Source: Thauera butanivorans NBRC 103042 (lineage in GTDB: Bacteria > Pseudomonadota > Gammaproteobacteria > Burkholderiales > Rhodocyclaceae). From it: DNA of 43,054 nt. The translations under genes and the position numbers were made by a program. The stretch is from positions 1 through 43,054 of the forward strand of contig NZ_BCUG01000052.1 of NCBI RefSeq assembly GCF_001591165.1, written 5' to 3'. The notes under the pieces were generated by a model that saw nothing but the letters and a program-made list of their open reading frames with translations, ran no database searches and was not told the origin of the DNA. Below are positions 1-10,388 of the stretch, piece after piece; position 1 is the first letter of the stretch, and each line of letters starts with the position of its first letter.

Positions 1-177
1 GCCGCCGGCCGGCACCTTGGCGAAGGCCTGGCCGGTGGCCGGGTCGAACACGTCCAGCGTGGCGCCGTCGCTGGCCTCCACCCAGGCCCCGCCGATCAGC
101 AGGCGCTTGGGCTGGGCAAGGAAACGGCGGGTGGCGTCGGTGATCGGGGCCTTCAATGTGCTTGCATAGTCCTGCAT
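1..177 (-). CDS. Aldehyde dehydrogenase, N-terminal part (cut by window edge)
   Basis: Only the first 59 codons are inside the window; the gene continues past position 1. The peptide reads as the N-terminus of the NAD(P)-dependent aldehyde dehydrogenase superfamily, with the pattern LLIGGAWVEASDG followed by FDPATGQAFAKVP, where the first Rossmann strands begin. The ATG at 177 is preceded by an AGGAGA ribosome site about 7 nt upstream. It lies 100 bp behind the PQQ alcohol dehydrogenase on the same strand, so it most likely oxidises the aldehyde made by that enzyme to the acid. The catalytic Cys and Glu are outside the window, so substrate class and cofactor cannot be judged. Confidence 0.85.
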   Translation of the reverse strand, partial: MQDYASTLKAPITDATRRFLAQPKRLLIGGAWVEASDGATLDVFDPATGQAFAKVPAGG

Positions 178-277
178 TGCTTGTCTCCTGCTTCGAATTC
201 ATGCCACGGGATGCGCGCCGGCGGCGACAGGCTTGCGCCCGCCGCCGCCCGCCACATTCGCCTCCTCGGCCGCATCC

Positions 278-2353
278 TTACTTTTTCGGCCGCACTGCGT
301 CGGCCGTGCCGAGAATGAAGGCCTTGATCTTCTCCACCTGTTCGGGCGTCAGCTTGCCGGTGAAATCCGGCATGCCGCGCGGCATGAACGGCCCCTTGAA
401 CACGAACTGATCGAGGTGGGCGATGGTTTCCGCTGTCGAGTAGCCGAGGTTGGGAATGCCGCCGCCTTTGTCCACACCCGGTACGCCGTGGCAGAAGACG
501 CAATTCGTCACGTACAGCCCGGTACCTTCGGCCACGTCGTCGGGGTTGTAGTCGACGCCCGACACCAGGTTGTTGAGCTGATACTCGGTGAAAGCCGGCA
601 TCTCCGCCTTGCCACCCAAGGCGAAGGTGTACACCGTGCCCGGCGTGCGCCGCTCCGAAGCCCGGGTAAAGTTGCCGTACACCCCGCCCCAGCCGACCGC
701 GATGGACACGTACTGCTTGCCATCCACCTCGTAAGTCACCGGCGCGGCGATCACCCCGGTGCCCATCGGCGCCGACCACAGCTCCTTGCCGTCGCGCGCG
801 TCGAAGGCCAGCAGGCGCGCGTCCGCCGTACCCTGGAACACCACGTTGCCGGCCGTCACCAGCGTGCCGCCGTTCCACGGCGAAACATGCTCCTTGCGCC
901 AGACCTCTTTCTGCTGCACCGGGTCCCACGCGATCAGGCGGCCGAAAGGCTGGCTGGCTGGCGGACGGGGATTGACCAGCATGCCCAGGTTCCAGCCGAT
1001 GCCGGCCATCGCCTGGCCGGGCTGCGCCTGGTTGTAGGACCAGTTCTTGTCCTCCTGCAGCACCAGCGGGATGTTCTGCGCCGGGAAGTAGGCCAGCCCG
1101 GTCTGCGGGCTGTAGGACATCGAATGCCAGTTGTGCGCGCCGAAGGGGCCGGGAATCGCATCGAAGGGCTTGTCCGGGTCACGCGCCTCCGGGTTCTCGA
1201 TGGGGCGGCCGTTCTCGTCGTAGCCGGTCGCCCAATTCACCGGCACGAAGTTCTGCGCCGAGATGAACTTGCCGTCGGTACGGTCGATGACGAAGAAGAA
1301 GCCGTTCTTGGGCGCATGCAGGATGACCTTGCGCGGCTTGCCCCCCAGTTCGATGTCGGCCAGGATCAGGTCCTGCGTCGAGGTGTAGTCCCAGTTGTCC
1401 GCCGGCGTCTGCTGGTAGTGCCAGACGTATTCGCCGGTGTCCGGGCGCAGCGCGACGATGGACGCGGTGTACAGGTTGTCGCCGCCGGCCGGGCTACGCT
1501 TGCGGTGCGACCACGGCGAGGGGTTGCCGGTGCCGATGTACATCAGATCCAGCTCTGCGTCATAAACCATCGAGTTCCACACCGTGCCGCCGCCGCCCGC
1601 TTCCCAGTACTTGCCGGCCGGGTCCCAGGTCTTGGCCGCTGCCTCCATCGAGGCATCCTCGAACGGCAGCGACGGATCACCCGGCACCGCGAACCAGCGC
1701 CAGGCCTGCTCGCCGCTGTCGGCGTCGTAGGCGGTGATGTAGCCGCGCACGCCGAACTCCGCACCGCCGTTGCCGATGACGACCTTGCCCTTGATGACGC
1801 GCGGCGCACCGGTGATGGTGTAGGGCTTGTCGTCGTCGATCAGCGTGTTCCGCTCCCACACCCGCTTGCCGGTCCTGGCGTCGATGGCGACCAGCCGGCC
1901 GTCGAGCGAGCCGACGAAGACCTTGCCCTCATGCACGGCCACGCCGCGGTTCACCACGTCGCAACAAGCATTCTTGCCCTTCTCGCGCGGAACTTCCGGG
2001 TCGTAGGTCCACAACCGCTTGCCGCTGCGCACGTCCAGCGCATGCACGACGCTCCACGGCGCGGTCACGTACATCACGCCATCGACCACGATCGGCGTGG
2101 CTTCGACGCCGCGCGACGACTCCAGGTCGTAGGACCAGACCAGCCCGAGTTCCTTGGCATTGTCCGGCGTGATCTGGGCCAGGGGGCTGTAGCGCGTGCC
2201 GGCGTCGTCATAACCATGCGTGCGCCATTCGCCACCGGCAGCGAAGGACGTGGTACTCAGAACCAGGCAGCTCAGGCCGAGCAGCGCCCGTTGAATGCCC
2301 TTGCGCAGCGGGACGCTCTCCTCCCGTTTGCGCGCAAATGTCGTCGTCAACAT
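278..2353 (-). CDS. PQQ-dependent quinohaemoprotein alcohol dehydrogenase (type II)
   Basis: Periplasmic alcohol dehydrogenase of 691 residues that passes electrons from PQQ to a fused cytochrome c. Residues about 17-39 form a Sec signal peptide. The eight-bladed propeller (about 40-590) shows the vicinal disulfide Cys130-Cys131, metal ligands Glu199 and Asn260, and the catalytic Asp322 in NWDYTST. A C-terminal haem domain has CVFCH at 618-622 and candidate axial Met657/Met661. Position +2 after the catalytic Asp is Thr, not the Asp typical of lanthanide enzymes, so a calcium enzyme is predicted. The ATG at 2353 was chosen over an earlier in-frame codon because AAGGAAGGAGAT sits just upstream. 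It follows a Phenol_MetA_deg gene by 88 bp and precedes an aldehyde dehydrogenase. The family includes 1-butanol and tetrahydrofurfuryl alcohol dehydrogenases; the exact substrate is unknown. Confidence 0.95.
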   Translation of the reverse strand: MLTTTFARKREESVPLRKGIQRALLGLSCLVLSTTSFAAGGEWRTHGYDDAGTRYSPLAQITPDNAKELGLVWSYDLESSRGVEATPIVVDGVMYVTAPWSVVHALDVRSGKRLWTYDPEVPREKGKNACCDVVNRGVAVHEGKVFVGSLDGRLVAIDARTGKRVWERNTLIDDDKPYTITGAPRVIKGKVVIGNGGAEFGVRGYITAYDADSGEQAWRWFAVPGDPSLPFEDASMEAAAKTWDPAGKYWEAGGGGTVWNSMVYDAELDLMYIGTGNPSPWSHRKRSPAGGDNLYTASIVALRPDTGEYVWHYQQTPADNWDYTSTQDLILADIELGGKPRKVILHAPKNGFFFVIDRTDGKFISAQNFVPVNWATGYDENGRPIENPEARDPDKPFDAIPGPFGAHNWHSMSYSPQTGLAYFPAQNIPLVLQEDKNWSYNQAQPGQAMAGIGWNLGMLVNPRPPASQPFGRLIAWDPVQQKEVWRKEHVSPWNGGTLVTAGNVVFQGTADARLLAFDARDGKELWSAPMGTGVIAAPVTYEVDGKQYVSIAVGWGGVYGNFTRASERRTPGTVYTFALGGKAEMPAFTEYQLNNLVSGVDYNPDDVAEGTGLYVTNCVFCHGVPGVDKGGGIPNLGYSTAETIAHLDQFVFKGPFMPRGMPDFTGKLTPEQVEKIKAFILGTADAVRPKK

Positions 2354-2441
2354 GTTGTATCTCCTTCCTTTTTTATTTCCCTGGTGCAGCACTCTGCAGC
2401 AGCGCCCTGGACGAGCGCCGCCCTTGTCTGCTCGTAATGGC

Positions 2442-3299
2442 TCAGAAAACCTTCAACACGCGCAGGTTCAGGCGGTCGTCCTCGCGCAGGCCGCTGCGCA
2501 CCGACACGTCGCGGCCGTAGCTGGCCAGCAGTTGCACGTCCGGCCTGATGAACCAGCCGGTGCCGACGCTGACCTTGGTCGTGCGCAGGCGATCGCCCTG
2601 GTCCATGCCGGCAACCTCGGTCTCGCCGCCGATGGTGTGCGACACGCCCAGGCGCAGATCCCAGGCATCCGACATGTGGTAGCGCAGGAAGCCCTGGAAC
2701 TGCATCGACGCCTTCTGCTTCATCGTCTCCCGGCTCGGGCCGAACTTGTCGTTCTTGCCGTACACCATGACGTCGCCCGCCAGGTCGAGCGAGACCTTGT
2801 CGGTCAGCTTGGTGATGAAGCCGGCCTGCAGCGCAAACTTCCACCGGTTCTCGCCGATATTCAGCGCATCGTCGTTGTCGTACTTGCCGGTCGGAACGTA
2901 CAGGAAGGGCGTGATGCCGAAATAGGTGCCGGTCTCCGGCCGGTTCACCAGCCACACCGTCGCCGCCAGGATCAGGTCGCCCACGCCGCTGGCGCTGCCG
3001 GCCGCCGACAGGTCGTCCTTGCCCTTGAGCTGGCCGAACGGCAGCAGGAACTGCGGGTCGACGATGAAGCCGCCGATCTCGGTGAAATGCACGCCGCGCA
3101 GGATGCCGATGTGCGAATCCAGCCGCGGATCGCCGGCCTGCTTGTGTCCCCGCACATAGGCCGCATCACGGGTCGCGTACTGGTAGTACCCCATCAGCAG
3201 ATTGGTGCCGGCCGGCAGCGCCGTGTAGTCGCCCGCATCCACATCGACTGCGTGCGCCTGCGGTGCCGCCAGCATCGCGCACAACGCCGCCAAGACCAC
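2442..3299 (-). CDS. Phenol_MetA_deg (SphA-like) outer-membrane protein, copy 1
   Basis: Member of the Phenol_MetA_deg family (PF13557, COG4313), predicted beta-barrel outer-membrane channels found beside genes for aromatic or alcohol breakdown. About 285 residues are open from a GTG at 3299. They begin with a hydrophobic signal segment (VVLAALCAMLAAPQAHA), then the typical VDAGDYTALPAGTNLLMGYY, and end in an aromatic C-terminal residue (LKVF), as barrel proteins do. The GTG has no ribosome site. A well-placed ATG with GGAGACAAGGG upstream lies at 3345, but it is one base out of frame. With one base fewer it would give a normal positively charged signal peptide, so the real gene probably starts at 3345 and the sequence may carry a 1-nt error or mutation. 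First gene of the alcohol operon; a second family member lies at 21547-22518. Confidence 0.85.
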   Translation of the reverse strand: MVLAALCAMLAAPQAHAVDVDAGDYTALPAGTNLLMGYYQYATRDAAYVRGHKQAGDPRLDSHIGILRGVHFTEIGGFIVDPQFLLPFGQLKGKDDLSAAGSASGVGDLILAATVWLVNRPETGTYFGITPFLYVPTGKYDNDDALNIGENRWKFALQAGFITKLTDKVSLDLAGDVMVYGKNDKFGPSRETMKQKASMQFQGFLRYHMSDAWDLRLGVSHTIGGETEVAGMDQGDRLRTTKVSVGTGWFIRPDVQLLASYGRDVSVRSGLREDDRLNLRVLKVF

Positions 3300-3438
3300 A
3301 CCTGCGGTTTCGACGCGCTTGCGCCGCCTCCTTGAGTCGCTTCATTCCCTTGTCTCCGATAGTAGTAATATTCGGCGGCCGCCTCTCAGCATTGCGGAAC
3401 CGGCCCCGCCCACTGCTCCGGGCTGGCGGATCAAGCAA

Positions 3439-3455
3439 TGCAGAAGCCATGCCAG
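3439..3455 (-). promoter_or_regulatory. Sigma-54 (-24/-12) promoter of the alcohol-oxidation operon
   Basis: Read on the minus strand, TGGCATGGCTTCTGC has GG and GC separated by exactly 10 nt, the invariant core of -24/-12 promoters, and the -24 element TGGCATG is one base from TGGCACG. Transcription would start near 3428, about 83 nt before the ATG at 3345. The divergent neighbour encodes a sigma-54 activator, and a repeat array lies 75-155 bp upstream, as expected for an enhancer-driven promoter. Assigned by eye. Confidence 0.75.
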
Positions 3456-3528
3456 AAAAACAAAAAACATTCAAAACAACCAGTTGAACCAATTTCTGAG
3501 CAAACCCCGACAATAAAGAGGGCACACG

Positions 3529-3607
3529 CTGTATCGTTTCAAGCCAGGCTGTCTCCGGTCACTGTATCGTTTCGAATCAGACTGCCTCCGGCCACTGGAC
3601 CGATACA
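3529..3607. repeat. 33-bp tandem repeat plus inverted half-site: probable activator binding array
   Basis: Two adjacent imperfect copies of a 33-bp unit (3529-3561 and 3562-3594) both begin CTGTATCGTTTC and both contain CTCCGG then CACTG near the far end. A third, inverted copy of the core (CGATACA, reverse TGTATCG) lies at 3601-3607. The 33-bp spacing is about three helical turns, so activator units would sit on one face of the DNA. The array lies between the sigma-54 activator gene and its presumed target promoter and ends 25 bp before the activator start codon, so it could also mediate autoregulation. Confidence 0.7.
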
Positions 3608-3632
3608 TGCCAGCCCCGGCACAGGAGGAGAC

Positions 3633-5597
<1,965 letters not shown>

Positions 5598-5653
5598 CTC
5601 TCCCGAAAGCCACTGTTCACGCGGCATTCAGGGCAAAACCAGTCCAAAAATCA

Positions 5654-5669
5654 CTACTATATGTAGTGT
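5654..5669 (+). promoter_or_regulatory. Candidate NrdR box upstream of nrdJ
   Basis: CTACTATATGTAGTGT matches the NrdR box consensus ACACWATATATWGTGT at 13 of 16 positions and forms a dyad (CACTAC and GTAGTG arms at 5652-5668). A degenerate second site starts at 5686, exactly 32 bp on (three turns), matching about 9 of 16 positions mainly in the left half. Paired boxes in helical phase are usual for NrdR control of ribonucleotide reductase genes. Assigned by eye. Confidence 0.65.
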
Positions 5670-5732
5670 TTCATTTTTCAATTCAACACAAACAAAAACT
5701 TTAAATTATTGATTTAATTGAATAAAATTTTT

Positions 5733-5761
5733 TTGATCTTACCCCGTTTCCGCGCTATTCT
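5733..5761 (+). promoter_or_regulatory. Candidate sigma-70 promoter for nrdJ
   Basis: TTGATC and TATTCT are separated by 17 bp, each matching the consensus hexamers at 4 of 6 positions, inside an AT-rich island (about 5640-5740) that contrasts with the surrounding GC-rich DNA. The start site would be near 5768, about 33 nt before the start codon. Confidence 0.4.
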
Positions 5762-5800
5762 TCAGTCCGAATCCAGATCCACCGTCAGACCCACCCACGG

Positions 5801-8689
5801 ATGAAGAAAAACACCATGAGCGAGACCACCAGCGCAGCCATCCACAGCGCCGCCAAGCCCAGTGCCGCCAACCTGCCGATGCAGGAAATCTCCGGCGAAG
5901 TGCTCGTCGAGAAGTACGCCAAGGGCGACGAACGATCCATTGCCGAAGTGCGCCAGCGCGTCGCCCGCGCACTGGCCGCGGTCGAAACCGAGGACAAGCG
6001 CGCCCATTGGGAAGCCAAGTTCCTCGAAGCGCAGGAGAAAGGCTTCGTTCCCGCCGGCCGCATCAACAGCGCCGCCGGCACCACGCTGGCCGCCACGCTG
6101 ATCAACTGCTTCGTCCAGCCGGTGGGCGACTCGGTCACCGAAGCGGTCGACGGCCGCCCCGGCATCTACACCGCGCTGGCCCAGGCCGCCGAAACCATGC
6201 GCCGCGGCGGCGGCGTCGGCTACGACTTCTCGTCGATCCGCCCGAAGGGCGCGCTGGTCAAGGGCACGGCCTCCAACGCCTCGGGACCGGTGTCCTACAT
6301 GCGGGTGTTCGACCGCTCGTGCGAGACCGTCGAATCGGCCGGCGCGCGCCGCGGCGCGCAGATGGGCGTGCTGCGCTGCGACCATCCGGACATCGAGGAA
6401 TTCATCCACGCCAAGGACCACGGCGACCTCACCAACTTCAACATCTCGGTCGGCGTCACCGATCCCTTCATGCAGGCGGTCGAAGCCGACGACGACGTCG
6501 AGCTGGCGCACAAGGCCGAACCCACCGCCGAACTCAAGGAAGCCGGCGCCTACCAGCGCGACGACGGCCTGTGGGTCTATCGCAAGGTGCGCGCCCGCGC
6601 GCTGTGGGACCAGATCATGCGGTCCACCTACGACCACGCCGAGCCGGGCATCCTGTTCCTGGACCGCATGAACCAGGACAACAACCTCTACTATTGCGAG
6701 ACCATCGAGGCCACCAACCCCTGCGCCGAACAGCCGCTGCCGCCCTACGGCTGCTGCTGCCTGGGCTCGATCAACCTGACGCCCTTCGTCAAGAACCCGT
6801 TCAGCGGCAAGGCCGAATTCGACTACGCCGGCTTCGGCAAGGTGGTCGACGTCTCCATCCGCATGCTCGACAACGTGCTCGACAGCACCCACTGGCCGCT
6901 CGAGCAGCAGCGTGCCGAAGCCGCTTCCAAGCGCCGCGTCGGCCTCGGCTTCACCGGCCTGGGCGACGCGCTGATCATGCTCGGCAAGCGCTACGACACC
7001 CCCGAGGCCTGCGAGGAAGCACGCAAGATCTCCGAATACATGCGCAACCGCGCCTATCTGGCTTCGTCCGAGCTGGCACGCGAACGCGGCGCCTTCCCGC
7101 TGTTCAACGCCGACCTCTATCTGTCGGGCGGCAACTTCGCCTCGCGCCTGCCGGCCGAGGTCAAGGACAAGATCCGCAAGCACGGCATCCGCAACTCGCA
7201 CCTGCTGTCGATCGCACCCACCGGCACGATCAGCCTGGCCTTCGCCGACAACGCCTCCAACGGCATCGAACCGCCCTTCTCCTACACCTACACCCGGCGC
7301 AAGCGCATGGCCGACGGCACTTTCAAGGAGTACGCGGTCGAGGACTACGCCTGGCGCCTGTACCGCCACCTCGGCGGCAACGTCGAGGCCCTGCCACCGT
7401 CCTTCGTCACCGCGCTGGAAATCTCCGCGCAGGCGCACAAGGACATGGTCGCGGTGGTCGCCCCCTACATCGACACGTCCATCTCCAAGACGGTGAACGT
7501 GCCCGAGGACTACCCCTACACCGAGTTCGAGGACCTCTACCTCACCGCCTGGAAAGCCGGCCTGAAGGGGCTCGCCACCTACCGCCCCAACAGCGTGCTG
7601 GGTTCGGTGCTGTCGGTCACGCCGACCAGCGAGCAGAAGCAGCCGCACGACGTCGAACTGTCCGACGCCAACCGCCGGCTGTCGATCAAGAGCCTGCCGG
7701 CGCCGGTGCTGTCCAGCCTGCGCTGGCCCGGCCGCCCCGACATGCCGGACGGCAACATGGCCTGGACCTACATGCTGAACACCCCGACCGGCGACTTCGC
7801 CCTGTTCGTCGGTCAGATCGGCAACAACGGCGGCAGCTTCCCGTTCGAAGTGTGGGTCAACGGCGCCGATCAGCCGCGCGGCCTGGGCGCGGTGGCCAAG
7901 ACCCTGTCGATGGACATGCGCGCCAACGACCGCGGCTGGCTCAAGCTCAAGCTCGAAACCCTGGCCCGTACCGTCGGCGAAAAGTCCTTCGAGATGCCCT
8001 TCCCGCCGCACGGCGAGAAGAAGCTCTTCCCCGGCACGGTGTCGGCCTTCGCCCAGGTCGTGCGCTACCGCTGCGAAGCGCTGCACGTCTTCGACAAGGA
8101 AGACGAAGCCAACCCGGTGCTCGACACCCTGTTCAGCCTCGAAGAGCCCAAGACCGGCACCGACGGCACGCTGTCGTGGACGGTGGACCTCTACAACCCG
8201 GCCACCGGCGAAGACTTCGTGCTCGGCCTGAAGGAAATCACCCTGCCGGACGGCGTCACCCGCCCCTACTCGGTGTGGCTGTCGGGCAACTACCCGCGCG
8301 CCCTGGACGGCCTGACCCGCATCCTGTCGCTCGACATGCGCGTCATGGACCCGGCCTGGATCGGCATGAAGCTGCGCAAGCTGCTCGACTACCCCGAGCC
8401 GCTGGGCGACTTCATGGCCTTCATCCCGGGCACCAAGCGGCAGACCAACTACCCCAGCACGGTGGCCTACCTCGCCCAGCTCATCATCCACCGCTACGCC
8501 ATGCTCGGCGTGCTCGACGAGCGCGGCTACCCGACGCGCGAAATGGGCATCCTCGAGTCGCCGCGCGACGACAGCGAGCCCAAGCTGATGCAGGGCGCAC
8601 TGTGCACCGAGTGCGGCAACCACACGGTGATCCGCAAGGATGGCTGCGATTTCTGCACGGCTTGCGGGGCGGTCGGCACCTGCGGCTGA
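5801..8689 (+). CDS. nrdJ: Adenosylcobalamin-dependent (class II) ribonucleotide reductase
   Basis: Reduces ribonucleotides to deoxyribonucleotides using a B12-derived thiyl radical, so it needs no oxygen and works in both oxic and anoxic growth. The 962-residue protein has the barrel motifs [42 protein letters not shown] and the active-site segment [21 protein letters not shown] (20 of its residues form the NPCAEQ loop and following cysteines). The C-terminus carries a Cys-rich zinc-binding tail (CTECG then CDFCTACG), typical of class II enzymes that use thioredoxin-type donors. ATG at 5801 is used; a second ATG at 5816 is possible, since neither has a strong ribosome site. It appears monocistronic and ends at a strong hairpin (8759-8792). 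A candidate NrdR box lies upstream; no cobalamin riboswitch was recognised. Confidence 0.96.
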   Translation: MKKNTMSETTSAAIHSAAKPSAANLPMQEISGEVLVEKYAKGDERSIAEVRQRVARALAAVETEDKRAHWEAKFLEAQEKGFVPAGRINSAAGTTLAATLINCFVQPVGDSVTEAVDGRPGIYTALAQAAETMRRGGGVGYDFSSIRPKGALVKGTASNASGPVSYMRVFDRSCETVESAGARRGAQMGVLRCDHPDIEEFIHAKDHGDLTNFNISVGVTDPFMQAVEADDDVELAHKAEPTAELKEAGAYQRDDGLWVYRKVRARALWDQIMRSTYDHAEPGILFLDRMNQDNNLYYCETIEATNPCAEQPLPPYGCCCLGSINLTPFVKNPFSGKAEFDYAGFGKVVDVSIRMLDNVLDSTHWPLEQQRAEAASKRRVGLGFTGLGDALIMLGKRYDTPEACEEARKISEYMRNRAYLASSELARERGAFPLFNADLYLSGGNFASRLPAEVKDKIRKHGIRNSHLLSIAPTGTISLAFADNASNGIEPPFSYTYTRRKRMADGTFKEYAVEDYAWRLYRHLGGNVEALPPSFVTALEISAQAHKDMVAVVAPYIDTSISKTVNVPEDYPYTEFEDLYLTAWKAGLKGLATYRPNSVLGSVLSVTPTSEQKQPHDVELSDANRRLSIKSLPAPVLSSLRWPGRPDMPDGNMAWTYMLNTPTGDFALFVGQIGNNGGSFPFEVWVNGADQPRGLGAVAKTLSMDMRANDRGWLKLKLETLARTVGEKSFEMPFPPHGEKKLFPGTVSAFAQVVRYRCEALHVFDKEDEANPVLDTLFSLEEPKTGTDGTLSWTVDLYNPATGEDFVLGLKEITLPDGVTRPYSVWLSGNYPRALDGLTRILSLDMRVMDPAWIGMKLRKLLDYPEPLGDFMAFIPGTKRQTNYPSTVAYLAQLIIHRYAMLGVLDERGYPTREMGILESPRDDSEPKLMQGALCTECGNHTVIRKDGCDFCTACGAVGTCG

Positions 8690-8758
8690 GGCGAGGTTTC
8701 GCCTGGCGCAGGCTGTGCTGATTCACGCATAGGCTGCGACCGGGCAGTACGAAGGCTC

Positions 8759-8792
8759 AAAGGCCCGACTCCGGAGATGGAGTTGGGCCTTT
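8759..8792 (+). terminator. Hairpin terminator after nrdJ
   Basis: A 14-pair stem (AAAGGCCC-G-ACTCC against GGAGT-T-GGGCCTTT, one G-T wobble) closes a 6-nt loop, 70 bp after the nrdJ stop. The T run is short (3 T), so strength is uncertain. The A-rich left arm would also allow termination on the other strand. Confidence 0.7.
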
Positions 8793-8896
8793 CCACTCAT
8801 GCCGTCAGTGTCGAACAGGCGCTCCTCGGGCAGCACGGCCCCCTCCGGTCCGAGGAGGCGCGGCGATCCGAGGCCTGCCCCTTGCCATCCCCGGCC

Positions 8897-9535
8897 ATGG
8901 ATCATCGAATGCTTCTTGCCGCATCCGCTGCCGGATTCCTGACCGGCGCGGGCCTCCTGATCGTCATCGGCGCACAGAACGCCTTCGTTCTGCGTCAAGG
9001 GCTGCAGCGCAGGCACGTTGGCCTGGTGGTCGCCGTTTGCGCGCTCAGCGACATCGCCCTGATCCTGTGCGGCGTCGCCGGCATTGGCGCTTTGGTGCAC
9101 ACATGGCCGGAACTCCTGCAGGCACTGCGCTTCGGTGCCGCGGCCTTCATCGGCTGGTATGGCCTGATGGCAGCGCGGCGGGCTTGGCTCGGCACCAGCG
9201 CCCTCATGCCGAGCACGGAAGACGGCAACAGCAGGCGTCGTGTGCTGCTGGCCGCGCTGGCGTTCACCTTCCTCAATCCGCACGTGTATCTCGACACGAT
9301 GGTGCTGGTCGGCAGCGTATCCACGGGCTATCCGGGCATCGCGCAGTGGGCCTTCGGCCTGGGTGCCTGCGCCGCCAGCGTGACGTGGTTTGCGACCCTG
9401 GGTTTCGGTGCCCGCCTGCTGCAGCCCATCTTCCGCAATCCGCAGGCCTGGCGCGTGCTCGACGGCGGTATTGCCATCATCATGCTGGCGCTGTGCGTGT
9501 TGCTGCTGTCAGGCGTGGAGCAAATCTCGTCCTGA
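8897..9535 (+). CDS. LysE/ArgO family amino-acid exporter
   Basis: Inner-membrane protein of 212 residues in the LysE superfamily, close to the ArgO/LysE branch that exports arginine or lysine. The family signature GxxxxxIGAQNAFVLRQG is visible at about residues 18-35, followed by VVAVCALSDIALI, and a later LAFTFLNPHVYLDTMVLVGS segment (NPHVYLD is diagnostic of this branch). Six hydrophobic segments can be counted. ATG 8897 is chosen; ATG 8909 is equally possible because neither has a clear ribosome site, and the upstream in-frame codons overlap the nrdJ terminator. It may protect against accumulation of basic amino acids, which fits the neighbouring ornithine/proline genes, but no co-transcription is shown. 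Confidence 0.85.
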   Translation: MDHRMLLAASAAGFLTGAGLLIVIGAQNAFVLRQGLQRRHVGLVVAVCALSDIALILCGVAGIGALVHTWPELLQALRFGAAAFIGWYGLMAARRAWLGTSALMPSTEDGNSRRRVLLAALAFTFLNPHVYLDTMVLVGSVSTGYPGIAQWAFGLGACAASVTWFATLGFGARLLQPIFRNPQAWRVLDGGIAIIMLALCVLLLSGVEQISS

Positions 9536-9645
9536 TCCGACGGAGGAAAGGCCGAGATGCCAGAGGGGCACGCCATCCACGGCATTGCCACGGCCCCCGG
9601 CGGTCTTTTCCAGGACCAGCTCATTCACACCTCGTCGCTGCAGGG

Positions 9646-10245
9646 TCAGAGCTCGATATGCGAGCACACCCACAGCACCTTGGCGTCGTCCGGGCCGCCG
9701 GACACGCAGACATGGCCCATGGTGCTGTCGAAGTAGCAGGAATCCCCTGCCGACAACTGCAGCGGCGCGTAGCAGTCGGTATGCACCACGACCGTGCCGC
9801 TCAGCACGTAGATGAACTCCTCGCCGTCATGGCGCAGAAGCTCCGAAAAATCGGAGGTTTCGTGCGCCTTGATGGTGGTGACCAGCGGGATGAAGCGCTT
9901 GTCCACGAGATCGCTGTGCAGTACCTCGTAAATGTACTGCCGGGTTCGGTGAAACACCCCCTGGTCACGATAGGTGACGCTGCGCCGCGCATGCACGGCG
10001 GGTCGTTCCGGCCCTCGGAACAGCTCGCCGACTTCCACATCCAGGCCCGAGGCCAGCGCGGCAATCTTCTCGTAGGTGGGCGACAGTTGGCCGTTCTCGA
10101 TCTTCGACAGGGTCGAAACCGAAATCCCGGTGCGCTTGCTGAGCTGTTGCAGCGTCAGCCTCGCCGTCCCCCGCAGAACACGCAATTTGTTCCCCAGCAC
10201 GCTGACTTCGGTGGCGGGAGGGAGTGCCCTTGTCTTCTCGTTCAT
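9646..10245 (-). CDS. XRE-cupin transcriptional regulator
   Basis: 199-residue regulator with an N-terminal XRE/lambda-Cro helix-turn-helix (about 20-75; LTLQQLSKRTGISVSTLSKIENGQ without gaps) and a C-terminal cupin sensor (about 105-195; DGEEFIYVLSGTVVVH, then LQLSAGDSCYFDS). This layout is that of the PuuR/HipB-cupin group that control amino-acid and polyamine catabolism. ATG 10245 is used; a GTG nine codons upstream is an alternative. It is divergent from the ornithine cyclodeaminase-family gene, with a perfect inverted repeat between them at 10302-10323, so it probably controls that gene and perhaps the putP-putA-gdh genes beyond it. Confidence 0.9.
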   Translation of the reverse strand: MNEKTRALPPATEVSVLGNKLRVLRGTARLTLQQLSKRTGISVSTLSKIENGQLSPTYEKIAALASGLDVEVGELFRGPERPAVHARRSVTYRDQGVFHRTRQYIYEVLHSDLVDKRFIPLVTTIKAHETSDFSELLRHDGEEFIYVLSGTVVVHTDCYAPLQLSAGDSCYFDSTMGHVCVSGGPDDAKVLWVCSHIEL

Positions 10246-10301
10246 TGATCTGCCTGCATGATGCCCTGACACACCCAGGGTTATCCCTAATGTAAAGCTC
10301 T

Positions 10302-10323
10302 CGAGAACACGAATAAATTCTCG
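10302..10323. promoter_or_regulatory. Inverted repeat, candidate operator of the XRE-cupin regulator
   Basis: CGAGAA and TTCTCG form perfect 6-bp arms around a 10-nt AT-rich spacer in the divergent intergenic region (10246-10388). The surrounding 60 bp is AT-rich and must hold the promoters of both genes. Confidence 0.5.
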
Positions 10324-10388
10324 TATAAGAAAATTATTTCATAAAACGAAGATTTTTGATGATGCGCCAAAGCGCCCCTGAAGGGTAC

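Noticed and set aside
5762-8623. A 953-codon open frame antisense to nrdJ
   Set aside because: It mirrors the wobble-position bias of the real gene, has no family motifs and no start signal. Similar long antisense frames opposite putA, gdhA and the PQQ-ADH were rejected for the same reason.
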